Positions 16,215 through 25,007 of a stretch of DNA of 47,938 nt are shown here, in pieces (position 1 is the first letter of the stretch; each line of letters begins with the position of its first letter). Source of the stretch: Singulisphaera sp. GP187. GTDB lineage: Bacteria; Planctomycetota; Planctomycetia; Gemmatales; Gemmataceae. A program made the position numbers and the translations under genes. The notes beneath the pieces were generated by a model, which worked only from the letters and a program-made list of their open reading frames with translations, made no database searches and was not told the DNA's origin. Location: positions 1 through 47,938 of the forward strand of contig CAMDQN010000043.1 of the NCBI GenBank assembly GCA_945905925.1. The letters are read 5' to 3'.

Positions 16215-19200
16215 ATGCGCAAAACAACACTCGCACTCCTCTCCCTGGCGCTTTGTACTCTCGCACGCGCTGACGACACCTTCACGCAGAAGCCCACCGT
16301 CGCACCGACGGTCGAGCGCGGCGAGGTGCCGAAGCCGGTGCCGGTCGAGATTGTGTCCTCAGACTGGGCGAAACGGTTCGATGGCGGTCCGGTGCCGCAG
16401 TGGGTTTGGGGCGCGACCCCGACCAAGAACTACGCTCTCCGTACCGAGTTCGCCGCGACCGGCGTGAAGGCCGCGCGCTTGAAAGTGTCCGCGGACAATA
16501 GCGTCACGCTTTTCCTTAATGGCAAGCAAGTGGCCGCGTCCGACGAATGGAAGGACGGCGCGGAGGCCGACGTATCCGCGCTCATCAAGGACAAGAACGA
16601 ACTGGTCGCGGAGGTGAAGAACGACGGTGGGCAGGCCGCGTTTGTGTTCAAGCTCGCGATGGTCGACGAAAAGGGCGATGTGAAGTACGTCGTCTCCGGT
16701 GAGTCGTGGCTCGCCTCCGAGAAGAAGGGCGGGGCCGAGGTGAAGGTCAAGAAGATCGCGACATACGGCGACACCCCGTGGGGCAAGGTATTCGACGCGA
16801 GCGCCGCGGTGCAACCCGGCTCGAAGGTTCCTGCGAACACGTTTGTCACGCTTCCGGGATTCAAGGTAGAGAAGCTGTTTACCGTGCCGAAGGCGACGCT
16901 CGGTTCGTGGGTCAACCTGACGGCCGACGACAAGGGCCGGCTGATCGCGAGCGATCAGGGCGGGCTGGGGCTGTACCGCATCACGCCTGGAAAGGTCGGC
17001 ACCGGAGAGGAAACGAAAGTCGAGAAAATCCCCGCGAAGATCAGCGCCGCGCAGGGGCTGTTGTGGCACAAGAACGCATTGTATGTCGTGTGCAACGGCG
17101 GCCCCGGCAGTGGCCTGTATCGCGTGACTTCCTCGAAGAACGACGACACGCTCGACAAGGTCGAGAAGCTGAAGGCGCTTCAGGGTGGCGGCGAACACGG
17201 GCCGCACGCGGTGCGCCTCGCGCCAGATGGCAAGTCACTGTACGTCATCTGCGGCAACCACACGCAACCGCCCGCAGACTTCGCGCATAGTCGCGTTCCA
17301 AAGAATTGGAGCGAAGACCATGTGCTTCCACGCCAGTGGGACGCCGGCGGGCACGCGCGGGGAATTCTCGCTCCGGGCGGCTACGTCGCGAAGACCGACT
17401 TCGACGGCAAGACCTGGGAAATATTCACGACCGGCTACCGCAATCCTTATGACTTCGCGTTCAATGCCGATGGCGAGATGTTCGTTTACGACGCGGACAT
17501 GGAGTGGGACTACGGGACGCCGTGGTACCGGCCGACGCGTGTAAACCACGCGACCAGTGGCAGCGAACTCGGCTGGCGTTCGGGCACCGGCAAGTGGCCT
17601 GCATACTACGTCGATTCGCTTCCCGCGGCGGTTGACATCGGACCGGGTTCACCGGTCGGCGTGGAGTTCGGTTACGGTGCGAAGTTCTCCGCGAGGTACC
17701 AGAAGGCGCTGTACATCTGCGACTGGACGTTCGGCACGATGTACGCGATCCACACAACTGCCGACGGCGCGACCTACAAGGCGACGAAGGAAGAGTTCCT
17801 GAGCCGCACGCCGCTGCCGCTCACGGACGTGGTTATTAACCCGGTTGACGGCGCGATGTACTTCACGATCGGCGGGCGCGGCGCGCAGAGCGAACTGTAC
17901 CGCGTTACTTACGTCGGCACGGATTCGACTGCGAAAGCGGAGACCGTGACTGTAGCAACTGCGGAGCGGAAGTTGTTGAAGCAGATCGAAGAGTACCACT
18001 CGCCCGCGACCGATACCGCGAAGGCGGTGGAGTTCCTTCTTCCTCTGTTGGCGCACAAGGACCGCTTTGTCCGTTACTCGGCGCGGGTTGCGCTCGAACA
18101 CCAACCAGTGAAGCAGTGGCAGGACAAGGCGCTCGCGATTGGTGACCCGGATGCCGTTATTACCGTTGTTGTCGGACTGGCGCACCAGAGCGAGAAGGCG
18201 CTGCAACCGAAACTGCTAGCGAAGCTCGCGGAACTCGACTTCGCCAAACTCGACGAGCGCCAACAACTCGACCTGCTTCGCGCGTATCAGGTCGTGTTCA
18301 CGCGAACCGGTGAGCCGGAGAAGGTCGCGGGCGCAACATTGGCCGCGAAACTTGACCCACTGTTCCCATTCAAGTCCGATCTGGTGAACCGTGAACTCGC
18401 GCAGGTTCTCGTCTACCTCAAGTCGCCCACTATTGTTGAAAAGGTGACGGCGGAGATGAAGAAACCGTCGAAGCCATTGACGCAGGAGGGACTGGACGAC
18501 CTGCTCCTCCGCAACCGTGGCTATGGTGGCACCATCACGGCCATGCTCAAGAACGCTCCAGACCAGCAGAAGTTGTCCTACCTGTTCACGCTGCGCAACG
18601 CGACCGTCGGCTGGAGCATGGACCGTTGGAAGGCTTATTACAGTTCCCTCAAGGAAGCCCAAACCAAGAGCGGCGGTTCGAGTTTCAAGGGCTTCCTGAC
18701 GAACATCGAGAAAGACGCGTTCGCGAACGCGACGGACGTTGATCGGCTGACAATCGAAGCCGCGGGCCTACGCCCCGCGTACAAGGCATCGGTGCTCCCT
18801 AAACCGCTCGGCCCGGGCAAGGAGTGGACAACCGCGAGCGTCGTGGCGCTCGAAGAGAAACTGAAGAGCGGGCGCGACTTCAAGAACGGTCAGCGCGCCT
18901 ACGCCGCGGCGCGGTGCGTCGTGTGTCACCGCATGGGCGGCGACGGCGGCGCGACTGGGCCGGACCTGTCGCAAGTCGCCGGGCGTTTCGGCATCAAGGA
19001 GTTGGCCGAAGCACTCGTGGAACCGAGCAAGGTGGTTTCCGATCAATACAAGGCGTCGGTGATACGCACGACGGCCGACAAGACCATCACCGGGAAGATC
19101 GTGAACGACGCGGGCGGCAAGTACGTGATCGTTACCGACCCGGAGGATTCGAGCAAGGTCGTGGAGATCAAGAAGGAAGACGTGGCCGAGGTGAAGCCGT

Positions 19201-19319
19201 CGAGCATCTCACTCATGCCCGAGAAACTCCTCAACGAGTTGAATGAGAACGAGGTTTTAGACATGCTTGCGTACATGTTGAGTCGCGGAGACGCGAATCA
19301 CGCGATGTTCAAGAAGTAA
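16215..19319 (+). CDS. PVC-type propeller-cytochrome c protein
   Basis: 1034-residue exported protein. It has a signal peptide (LALLSLALCTLARA), an N-terminal jelly-roll-like part (about 60-160), a beta-propeller of the planctomycete 'membrane-bound dehydrogenase' type (about 205-575, with EHGPHAVRLAPDGKSLYV, NPYDFAFNADGEMFVYDAD and DVVINPVDGAMYFTIGGRG), an alpha-helical repeat region (about 585-870) and a C-terminal cytochrome c domain with CVVCH at 901-905. The C-terminal end matches the Pirellula/Verrucomicrobium-type heme-binding domain. It probably oxidises a sugar or alcohol substrate outside the cytoplasm and passes electrons to its heme; the substrate is unknown. It follows the DUF1501 gene and overlaps the convergent DUF1415 gene by 11 bases. 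Confidence 0.93.
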   Translation: MRKTTLALLSLALCTLARADDTFTQKPTVAPTVERGEVPKPVPVEIVSSDWAKRFDGGPVPQWVWGATPTKNYALRTEFAATGVKAARLKVSADNSVTLFLNGKQVAASDEWKDGAEADVSALIKDKNELVAEVKNDGGQAAFVFKLAMVDEKGDVKYVVSGESWLASEKKGGAEVKVKKIATYGDTPWGKVFDASAAVQPGSKVPANTFVTLPGFKVEKLFTVPKATLGSWVNLTADDKGRLIASDQGGLGLYRITPGKVGTGEETKVEKIPAKISAAQGLLWHKNALYVVCNGGPGSGLYRVTSSKNDDTLDKVEKLKALQGGGEHGPHAVRLAPDGKSLYVICGNHTQPPADFAHSRVPKNWSEDHVLPRQWDAGGHARGILAPGGYVAKTDFDGKTWEIFTTGYRNPYDFAFNADGEMFVYDADMEWDYGTPWYRPTRVNHATSGSELGWRSGTGKWPAYYVDSLPAAVDIGPGSPVGVEFGYGAKFSARYQKALYICDWTFGTMYAIHTTADGATYKATKEEFLSRTPLPLTDVVINPVDGAMYFTIGGRGAQSELYRVTYVGTDSTAKAETVTVATAERKLLKQIEEYHSPATDTAKAVEFLLPLLAHKDRFVRYSARVALEHQPVKQWQDKALAIGDPDAVITVVVGLAHQSEKALQPKLLAKLAELDFAKLDERQQLDLLRAYQVVFTRTGEPEKVAGATLAAKLDPLFPFKSDLVNRELAQVLVYLKSPTIVEKVTAEMKKPSKPLTQEGLDDLLLRNRGYGGTITAMLKNAPDQQKLSYLFTLRNATVGWSMDRWKAYYSSLKEAQTKSGGSSFKGFLTNIEKDAFANATDVDRLTIEAAGLRPAYKASVLPKPLGPGKEWTTASVVALEEKLKSGRDFKNGQRAYAAARCVVCHRMGGDGGATGPDLSQVAGRFGIKELAEALVEPSKVVSDQYKASVIRTTADKTITGKIVNDAGGKYVIVTDPEDSSKVVEIKKEDVAEVKPSSISLMPEKLLNELNENEVLDMLAYMLSRGDANHAMFKK

Positions 19320-19857
19320 CGCGGGCCAGCATCGCCAGGAGATGTGCCTTACCCAAGCGGCGGAGCGTTTCGACGTTCCGCCGCGGGATGTTCTGGAGTG
19401 TCTCGGGGTCGTCGTTCACGGCGCTGATGCTGTCTTCGCGCAGCAGGTGCAGCATCGGGAACGGCGACCGGTTCGTGTAGTTCTCCACGTCGTCCGGTCG
19501 CGTACCCGCGAACTGGTATTTGGGGTGGAAGCTTGCGATCTGAATGACACCTTCCAACCCGAGCTCCGCGATCAGGTCTTCGCTCTCAACCACGAAATCG
19601 TTGTAATCGAGGAAATCCGCGAGCGCGTTCGGGTGAATCAGGAACGCGGTCTCGACCTGTCCGGCGGGTGTCTCGGTGAGCGATCGAACTTCGACCGCGA
19701 GGGCGGCGCGGAGTGATTTCGTGTCGGCCGCGTCGGTGACCGCGTACCGGATCAGAGCGCCGTCGAAGGCGCGCCGCGCGAACGGGCACAGGTGTAGCCC
19801 GATCACCACGTCTGCGATCCATCGTTGCGTTTGTGCGATCACGCTTTGCTCGTCCAT
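19309..19857 (-). CDS. DUF1415 family protein
   Basis: 182-residue protein matching the DUF1415 family. Typical segments are WIADVVIGLHLCPFARRAF near the N-terminus, TAFLIHPNALADFLDYNDFV, the strongly conserved IQIASFHPKYQFAGT and the PFPMLHLLREDSI region. The cysteine in LCPFA and the histidines of FHP and MLHLLRE are probable functional residues. The activity of the family is not known to me. It is convergent with the propeller-cytochrome gene and divergent from the radical SAM gene, sharing with it a region that holds an inverted repeat. Confidence 0.9.
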   Translation of the reverse strand: MDEQSVIAQTQRWIADVVIGLHLCPFARRAFDGALIRYAVTDAADTKSLRAALAVEVRSLTETPAGQVETAFLIHPNALADFLDYNDFVVESEDLIAELGLEGVIQIASFHPKYQFAGTRPDDVENYTNRSPFPMLHLLREDSISAVNDDPETLQNIPRRNVETLRRLGKAHLLAMLARVTS

Positions 19858-19877
19858 CTTTGTTCCTGCTGACTTAT

Positions 19878-19933
19878 GTGGTGACAGACCGCTGACCTGT
19901 CTCGCGGATTGGCGGGCAGCGGCCTGTCACCAC
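19878..19933. promoter_or_regulatory. 17-bp inverted repeat in divergent promoter region
   Basis: Left arm GTGGTGACAGACCGCTG (19878-19894) and right arm CAGCGGCCTGTCACCAC (19917-19933) pair over 17 positions with one mismatch, separated by 22 bases. It lies between divergent DUF1415 and radical SAM genes. The right arm covers the expected -35 region of the TATAAT promoter at 19946, so it could be an operator or an RNA hairpin in the DUF1415 leader. No regulator was identified. Confidence 0.6.
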
Positions 19934-19943
19934 GTCTGTTACT

Positions 19944-19951
19944 GCTATAAT
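19944..19951 (+). promoter_or_regulatory. Extended -10 promoter for radical SAM gene
   Basis: TGCTATAAT ends at 19951 and gives a perfect TATAAT (19946-19951) with the TGn extension, about 39 bases before the ATG at 19990. There is no good TTGACA at the usual spacing (the place holds CCTGTC), which fits an extended -10 type promoter. Confidence 0.55.
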
Positions 19952-19989
19952 CGGCGTGACCAGTCGCGCCGACCATCGAGAGCCGTTCC

Positions 19990-21858
19990 ATGTTGAACAC
20001 CGACGTTCGCGAAGCCATCCTGCGGGTGCTGCCCAGAGTGAAGACGCCCGCCCAGTACACCGGTGGCGAACTTCACTCGCTCCCGAAGGACCACCGGCAG
20101 GTTCGCGGCAAAGTGTGCCTGTGCTTCCCGGATGCGTATACGCTTGGCATGAGTCACCACGGGTTCCAGGTGCTCTACACGATCATGAACAATGATCCGC
20201 AGTGGGCCTGCGAACGCGCGTTCGCGCCGTGGATGGACTTCGAGCGCGAACTGCGACGCAACCGGCTCCCGCTCTACGGACTCGAAACCTTCACGCCACT
20301 GTCCGACTTCGACATCGTAGGGTTCAGCCTCCAATACGAAGTGTGCTACTCGAACCTGCTCACGATGATCGACCTGGGAGGCATACCGCACTTCTCGAAG
20401 GACCGTCGCGTTTCTGACCCGCTCGTGATCGCGGGCGGACCCGGTGCGCAGAACCCGGAGTTGCTCGCCCCGTTCGTGGACCTCTTCGTGATCGGTGATG
20501 GCGAAGAGTCGTTGCCATGGGTGATGGAAAAGTGGATGGCGCTGAAGGAAGTCGCGATTCGCGAAGGGGATCTTTCGCCGGAACGCCGGTTGGAGATGCT
20601 TGCCGAGTTGGTAGGTAGCACGCGATGGGCTTACGCTCCGGTGTTCTACGAGTTCGACTACCACGCGGACGGGACCATCGCGGCCGTGAACCGCACGCGA
20701 TCCGATGTGCCGATGCAGATCGAAAGTTGCACGATCACGCAAGACCTCGACGACATCCCGCTTCCCACAAAGCCGGTCGTGTCGTTCGTGCAGACGCCGC
20801 ACGACCGTATCGCGATCGAGATCATGCGCGGCTGTCCGTGGCAGTGCCGATTCTGCCAGTCCACCGTCATCAAGCGGCCCCTTCGCGTGCGCTCGGTCGA
20901 AACCATCGTGCAAGCGGCGCTCGAAAGTTACCGCAACACCGGGATGAACGAGGTCAGTCTGCTCTCGCTGTCGAGCAGCGACTACCCGCATTTCGAGGAA
21001 CTGGTGAAACGGATGCACGAAGTGTTCGGCCCCTTGGGGGTGAACGTTTCGCTCCCGAGCCTTCGCGTGAACCACCAACTCCGCAGCGTGCCGCAATTGA
21101 TGCAGGGCTGGCGACGAGCGGGCCTGACGCTCGCGCCGGAAGTCGCACGCGACGACATGCGGACGCAGATCCGCAAGCCGATCAAGAACGATGACCTCAT
21201 CGAAGGCTGTCGCGAAGCGTTCAAGGCTGGCATGTCGCACGTGAAACTCTACTTCCTGTGCGGGCTGCCGGGCGAACGCACTGTGGATCTCGACGGCATC
21301 GTGGAACTCGCAGAAGCGATCAGCGAAGTGGGCAAGCAAGCGACCGGGCGGCACAAGGAAGTCACCGCGTCGGTGTCGAACTTCATCCCGAAGCCGCACA
21401 CACCGTATCAGTGGAACGGGATGCAGACCCGCGAATACTTCCGCTGGGCCGGCGACTACCTGCACCGCCAGAAGCGCAACAAGTTCGTGAAGATCAAGCA
21501 GCACGACATCGAAACCAGTTTGCTGGAAGGCATCCTGACTCGCGGCGACCGTCGCGTCGCGCCTGGGCTATATGAAGCGTGGAAACGCGGCGCTCGGTTC
21601 GACGGCTGGAAGGAGTGCTTCAAGCCTAACGTGTGGTGGAGTGCGTTTGCGGATTTGGGCATCGATGTGGACTTCTACCGCACGCGGCAGCGTCCCGTAG
21701 GCGAGAAACTGCCGTGGGATCACGTCAACGTGAAGAAGGGCCGCGCGTACCTGGAAAAAGAACAGGAGCGCAGCGTGATCCAACTTCGCGTAATGGCCGA
21801 TGCGGTCAGTGGCGAGGGTGGCGAAGGCGGAGAAGCACCCAAAGGGTGCGGCGGGTGA
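19990..21858 (+). CDS. B12-binding-type radical SAM protein (TIGR03960-like)
   Basis: 622-residue radical SAM enzyme. The N-terminal half resembles a cobalamin-binding fold with FPDAYTLGMSHHGFQVLY, GFSLQYEVCYSN and VIAGGPGAQNPELLAPFVDLF. The radical SAM cluster motif CPWQCRFC is at residues 282-289, where three cysteines bind a 4Fe-4S cluster. Later conserved parts are LSLSSSDYPHFEELV, LTLAPEVARDDMR and VKLYFLCGLPGE. The family is widespread, often near ribosomal protein L21/L27 or RNase E/G genes, but its reaction is not known. Here it stands alone behind its own promoter. The C-terminal SAM-associated region ends with a glycine-rich tail. Family is confident; function unassigned. Confidence 0.92.
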   Translation: MLNTDVREAILRVLPRVKTPAQYTGGELHSLPKDHRQVRGKVCLCFPDAYTLGMSHHGFQVLYTIMNNDPQWACERAFAPWMDFERELRRNRLPLYGLETFTPLSDFDIVGFSLQYEVCYSNLLTMIDLGGIPHFSKDRRVSDPLVIAGGPGAQNPELLAPFVDLFVIGDGEESLPWVMEKWMALKEVAIREGDLSPERRLEMLAELVGSTRWAYAPVFYEFDYHADGTIAAVNRTRSDVPMQIESCTITQDLDDIPLPTKPVVSFVQTPHDRIAIEIMRGCPWQCRFCQSTVIKRPLRVRSVETIVQAALESYRNTGMNEVSLLSLSSSDYPHFEELVKRMHEVFGPLGVNVSLPSLRVNHQLRSVPQLMQGWRRAGLTLAPEVARDDMRTQIRKPIKNDDLIEGCREAFKAGMSHVKLYFLCGLPGERTVDLDGIVELAEAISEVGKQATGRHKEVTASVSNFIPKPHTPYQWNGMQTREYFRWAGDYLHRQKRNKFVKIKQHDIETSLLEGILTRGDRRVAPGLYEAWKRGARFDGWKECFKPNVWWSAFADLGIDVDFYRTRQRPVGEKLPWDHVNVKKGRAYLEKEQERSVIQLRVMADAVSGEGGEGGEAPKGCGG

Positions 21859-21978
21859 CGTTGACGCGTTGTAAGGATTTCGCATTCCTGACGATTTTTC
21901 GCTTGCGGCCGAAAAGGTGCCAAACGCATATTAGAGCGTCTCAGTTAACCCGCCGTTTTCCCACCCCGAGGTACGCCC

Positions 21979-22335
21979 ATGGTTCGCGCCGGAATGCTCG
22001 CCGCCCTGTTCGCCGGACTCGTCGTGTTGTCCGGTGGTCTGGTTGGACAGGAACCGAAGAAAGAAGACAACAAGCCCGACGAAAAGAAGGTCGACAAGAA
22101 CGAACCGCCGGTGAAGGTGAAAGGCGTGCTTCCTCCCAACTGGAAGAAACTCGGACTCACCGAAGACCAGGTACAGAAAATTTACAAAGTACAGAACAAG
22201 TATGACGACGATGTCGAGAAACTGCAGGCCAAGATCGACGCGATGAAGGCCGACCGCACTAAAGACATGAAAGCCGTACTCACCGCGGAACAGAAGAAAC
22301 GCCTGGAAGACATCCTAACCGGCAAGGACAAGTGA
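21979..22335 (+). CDS. Periplasmic LTxxQ-like small protein
   Basis: 118-residue exported protein. A signal peptide (MLAALFAGLVVLSGGLVG) is followed by a very charged Lys/Asp/Glu linker and a helical part with two LTxxQ-like motifs, LGLTEDQVQKIY and VLTAEQKKRLEDIL. This arrangement resembles Spy/CpxP-type periplasmic helical proteins, which act as chaperones or stress sensors; similarity here is by motif only. The gene is followed nine bases after its stop codon by an unknown gene on the same strand. No regulator is adjacent. Confidence 0.75.
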   Translation: MVRAGMLAALFAGLVVLSGGLVGQEPKKEDNKPDEKKVDKNEPPVKVKGVLPPNWKKLGLTEDQVQKIYKVQNKYDDDVEKLQAKIDAMKADRTKDMKAVLTAEQKKRLEDILTGKDK

Positions 22336-22344
22336 GACTCGCAG

Positions 22345-22719
22345 ATGGGTCTGGACCGCATCATCTTGTTCCCCGCCGGGAGAGTACCGGCGTGGAACGC
22401 AATAAAATCCTACCTCGCACGTGTCGGCGAACCGGCCCCTCTGCGCATGATCGATGGCCTCCCGGCGTTCCCGGACGAAACCCCTGAAACCGGCTGGCGC
22501 GAACTGCGAATCGCGGCCGGTGGAGGCATGATCACTGTCCGTCAATCCACTGACACAATCACCTGCATCGTTTGGAGCAATGCCGACGCAGCACTCCTCG
22601 CGGCGCGCGATCGCGTCACCTGGGCGTGCGCCGAAGCGAGCGGCGGGACTGTCGTCACGGACGCAGGGATAGTTTCCCCGACTAAGTTCGCGCAACTCAC
22701 GGGCATCCAACCGGAATAA
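22345..22719 (+). CDS. Hypothetical protein
   Basis: 124-residue soluble protein beginning MGLDRIILFPAGRVPAWNAI. No family was recognised. The sequence has a mixed alpha/beta appearance (GWRELRIAAGGGMITVRQ, TITCIVWSNADAALLAARD) and no membrane segment or signal. It starts nine bases after the LTxxQ-like gene, so the two are probably co-transcribed. Codon use and GC content match the neighbours, which supports a real gene. Confidence 0.65.
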   Translation: MGLDRIILFPAGRVPAWNAIKSYLARVGEPAPLRMIDGLPAFPDETPETGWRELRIAAGGGMITVRQSTDTITCIVWSNADAALLAARDRVTWACAEASGGTVVTDAGIVSPTKFAQLTGIQPE

Positions 22720-22914
22720 CCGCTACGCTAGCCTGCACTCCCGTGACCTTCCCGTTCTCCACCTCTCCTCAACAGCGCCTTCGTGCCGATATCCAGCAAT
22801 GTCACCGCTGCGCCCGCGAACGGTTGGGCTTGTCCCGGCCACGCGGGTTCGCTAACTTCCACAAACTCCGGGCGACCGAACTTTCCGGCCCCGCACGGAA
22901 GAAGGGATCACACC

Positions 22915-23946
22915 GTGAACGTCACCGTGCGGCAACTGGCCGACTGGGTGCGAGGCGAAGTTCTCGGCAACCCGGAACTCGCCATCTCGAACGCCCGCAC
23001 GCTCGGCGACGCTCAACCCGGCGATATTACCTTCGTCGAGAGCGATAAGAACGTGCTGGCGTGGCACATGAGCAAGGCATCGGCAGCCGTTGTGCCCGAT
23101 GTGCCCGAGTCGGTGCCCGAGAACGGGCGCCCTGTGATCCGTGTCGCGGACCCACTCATGGCATTCGCGAAAATCGTTCAACACCTCCGACCGCGGCCGA
23201 GTGAACCGCACGGCGACGTTTCCCCGGCGGCGCACGTTCACCCCTCCGCACACCTCGGGGCGGGCGTCACGGTCGGGCCGTTCGCAGTGATCGGCGAAGG
23301 GGTCGAAGTTGGCGCGAACTCCACGATCCACGCGGGCGTGACGATTGGGCGGTTCTGCAAGATCGGCTCCGACGTGACGTTTCACCCGCGCGTTGTGATC
23401 TACGACGACTGTAGGATCGGGGATCGCGTGACGCTGCACGCCGGGGTCGTGATCGGGGCCGACGGGTTCGGCTACCGCACCGTGGACATGGTCCACCACA
23501 AGGTTCCGCAGTTGGGGTGGGTCGAGATCGAGTCGGACGTGGAGATCGGCGCGAATTCGACCGTGGATCGCGGCACGTTCGGGCCGACGCGAATAGGAGC
23601 CGGCACGAAGCTAGATAACCTCGTCCAAGTTGGGCACAACGTCCGGGTCGGGAAGCACAACCTGTTCTGTAGTCAAGTCGGGATCGCGGGGTCGTGCGTT
23701 ACGGGCGACCACGTAGTGTTGGCGGGGCAGGTGGGTCTCGCAGACCATGTTATCCTCGGCGCGGGGGTCGCCGTCGGCGCGCAGTCGGGCGTGGCCACCG
23801 ACGTGCCCGACGGCCAACACGCCCTCGGCTCGCCGGCCACGGCTTACCAAGAACAACTGCGGATGCTTGCCGGACTGCGGCGGTTGCCGGAGCTGCGCGG
23901 GGAATTGAAAAAGATCAAGAAACAACTCGACGCGGAGTCCAAGTGA
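22915..23946 (+). CDS. lpxD: UDP-3-O-acylglucosamine N-acyltransferase
   Basis: 343-residue enzyme of lipid A synthesis. It transfers a 3-hydroxyacyl chain from acyl carrier protein to UDP-3-O-acylglucosamine in the cytoplasm. The N-terminal domain (VTVRQLADWVRGEVLGNPELAI) is followed by a left-handed beta-helix of hexapeptide repeats (about residues 100-315) and a C-terminal helix rich in Lys. The signature GANSTVDRGTFGPTRIGAG and the catalytic-type histidine in VQVGHNVRVG (about H241) are present. GTG 22915 is chosen because the protein begins typically there and AAGGG lies upstream; the open frame extends to 22783 in unrelated sequence. One base separates it from lpxI, so they form an operon. 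Confidence 0.95.
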   Translation: MNVTVRQLADWVRGEVLGNPELAISNARTLGDAQPGDITFVESDKNVLAWHMSKASAAVVPDVPESVPENGRPVIRVADPLMAFAKIVQHLRPRPSEPHGDVSPAAHVHPSAHLGAGVTVGPFAVIGEGVEVGANSTIHAGVTIGRFCKIGSDVTFHPRVVIYDDCRIGDRVTLHAGVVIGADGFGYRTVDMVHHKVPQLGWVEIESDVEIGANSTVDRGTFGPTRIGAGTKLDNLVQVGHNVRVGKHNLFCSQVGIAGSCVTGDHVVLAGQVGLADHVILGAGVAVGAQSGVATDVPDGQHALGSPATAYQEQLRMLAGLRRLPELRGELKKIKKQLDAESK

Positions 23947-23947
23947 G

Positions 23948-24823
23948 ATGCTGACCGGTCCCGCGGGCGCATTCGAGACTCGCGAACCGGTGGGGTTGCT
24001 CGCGTGCGCCGGGCGGTTCCCGGTCGTGTTCGCGGAGAAGGCTCGCGAGTGCGGTATCCCGGTCGTGTGCGTTGCCGCCTATGGTATGGCCGACCCGGCA
24101 CTTCAATCGATCTGCACGGAGTTCTCGTGGCTCCACCGCGCGTCGATCGGCACGATCACCCGCGCGTTCCGCCGGGGTGGGGTGCGGCAATGGACGATGG
24201 CAGGGAAGTTCGAGAAGCGCATCCTGTTCCGCCCCTGGCGCTGGTTCCACTACCTCCCGGACTGGCGGATGCTCCGGTTCTGGTTCTTCCGGCAGCGGAA
24301 GGCCAATAACGACGACTCTATTCTGCTCGGCCTGATCGCGGAGTTCCGCGCCGAAGGATTGGAGTGTGTCTCGGCCCTGGACCTGTGCCCGGAGTTGCTC
24401 GTGTGCGAAGGCGTCCTGACCCGCCGTAGGCCAACCCGAAGCGAGGAGCAGGATATCGCGTTCGGATGGCACCTGGCACGCGAAATGGGCCGGTTGGACG
24501 TGGGCCAGAGCGTGATGGTCCGCGAGCGCGCGGTTCTCGCGGTCGAGGCGATCGAGGGCACGGACCTCGCCATACTTCGGGCCGGCGAACTGTGCAGGCG
24601 CGGCGGGTTCGTTGTCGTGAAAATCGCCAAACCCGAACAGGATCGCCGGTTCGACGTGCCCACGGTGGGGATGCAGACCATCGAGACGATGCGGAAGGCG
24701 GGCGCCACCGTGCTCGCGATCGAGGCAGACCGGACTATCGTGATCGATCAGGCAGCGACGGTCGCGCTCGCCGAAAAGTACGGGATCGCGATCACCAGCC
24801 TCGTTTCCCCGCCAGGCGCGTGA
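23948..24823 (+). CDS. lpxI: UDP-2,3-diacylglucosamine pyrophosphatase
   Basis: 291-residue protein of the LpxI (DUF1009) family, which hydrolyses UDP-2,3-diacylglucosamine to lipid X and UMP in organisms that lack LpxH. Visible family features are the N-terminal GLLACAGRFPVVFAEKARE, the middle segment WTMAGKFEKR, RRPTRSEEQDIAFGW, and the C-terminal KPEQDRRFDVPTVGMQTIE with an Asp near the expected catalytic position. Length is typical. It begins one base after the lpxD stop codon. The pairing with lpxD places it firmly in the lipid A pathway. Other lpx genes are not in this window. Confidence 0.93.
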   Translation: MLTGPAGAFETREPVGLLACAGRFPVVFAEKARECGIPVVCVAAYGMADPALQSICTEFSWLHRASIGTITRAFRRGGVRQWTMAGKFEKRILFRPWRWFHYLPDWRMLRFWFFRQRKANNDDSILLGLIAEFRAEGLECVSALDLCPELLVCEGVLTRRRPTRSEEQDIAFGWHLAREMGRLDVGQSVMVRERAVLAVEAIEGTDLAILRAGELCRRGGFVVVKIAKPEQDRRFDVPTVGMQTIETMRKAGATVLAIEADRTIVIDQAATVALAEKYGIAITSLVSPPGA

Positions 24824-25007
24824 GGCCGGTCGCGCGGGCGGTTTCCGCGCAACTCCGCCTCGCAACTGGCGAACGCTGTTCCCTTTCGACAGCCTGTCCG
24901 GATATAACTTAAATAACACCCGTCGTGCCACCGAATCGACCTGTCCAACCAACGGCGGGAATGGTTCGATCATTCCGGTCCACCTCTGGGAGTAGATTGA
25001 AACACGC

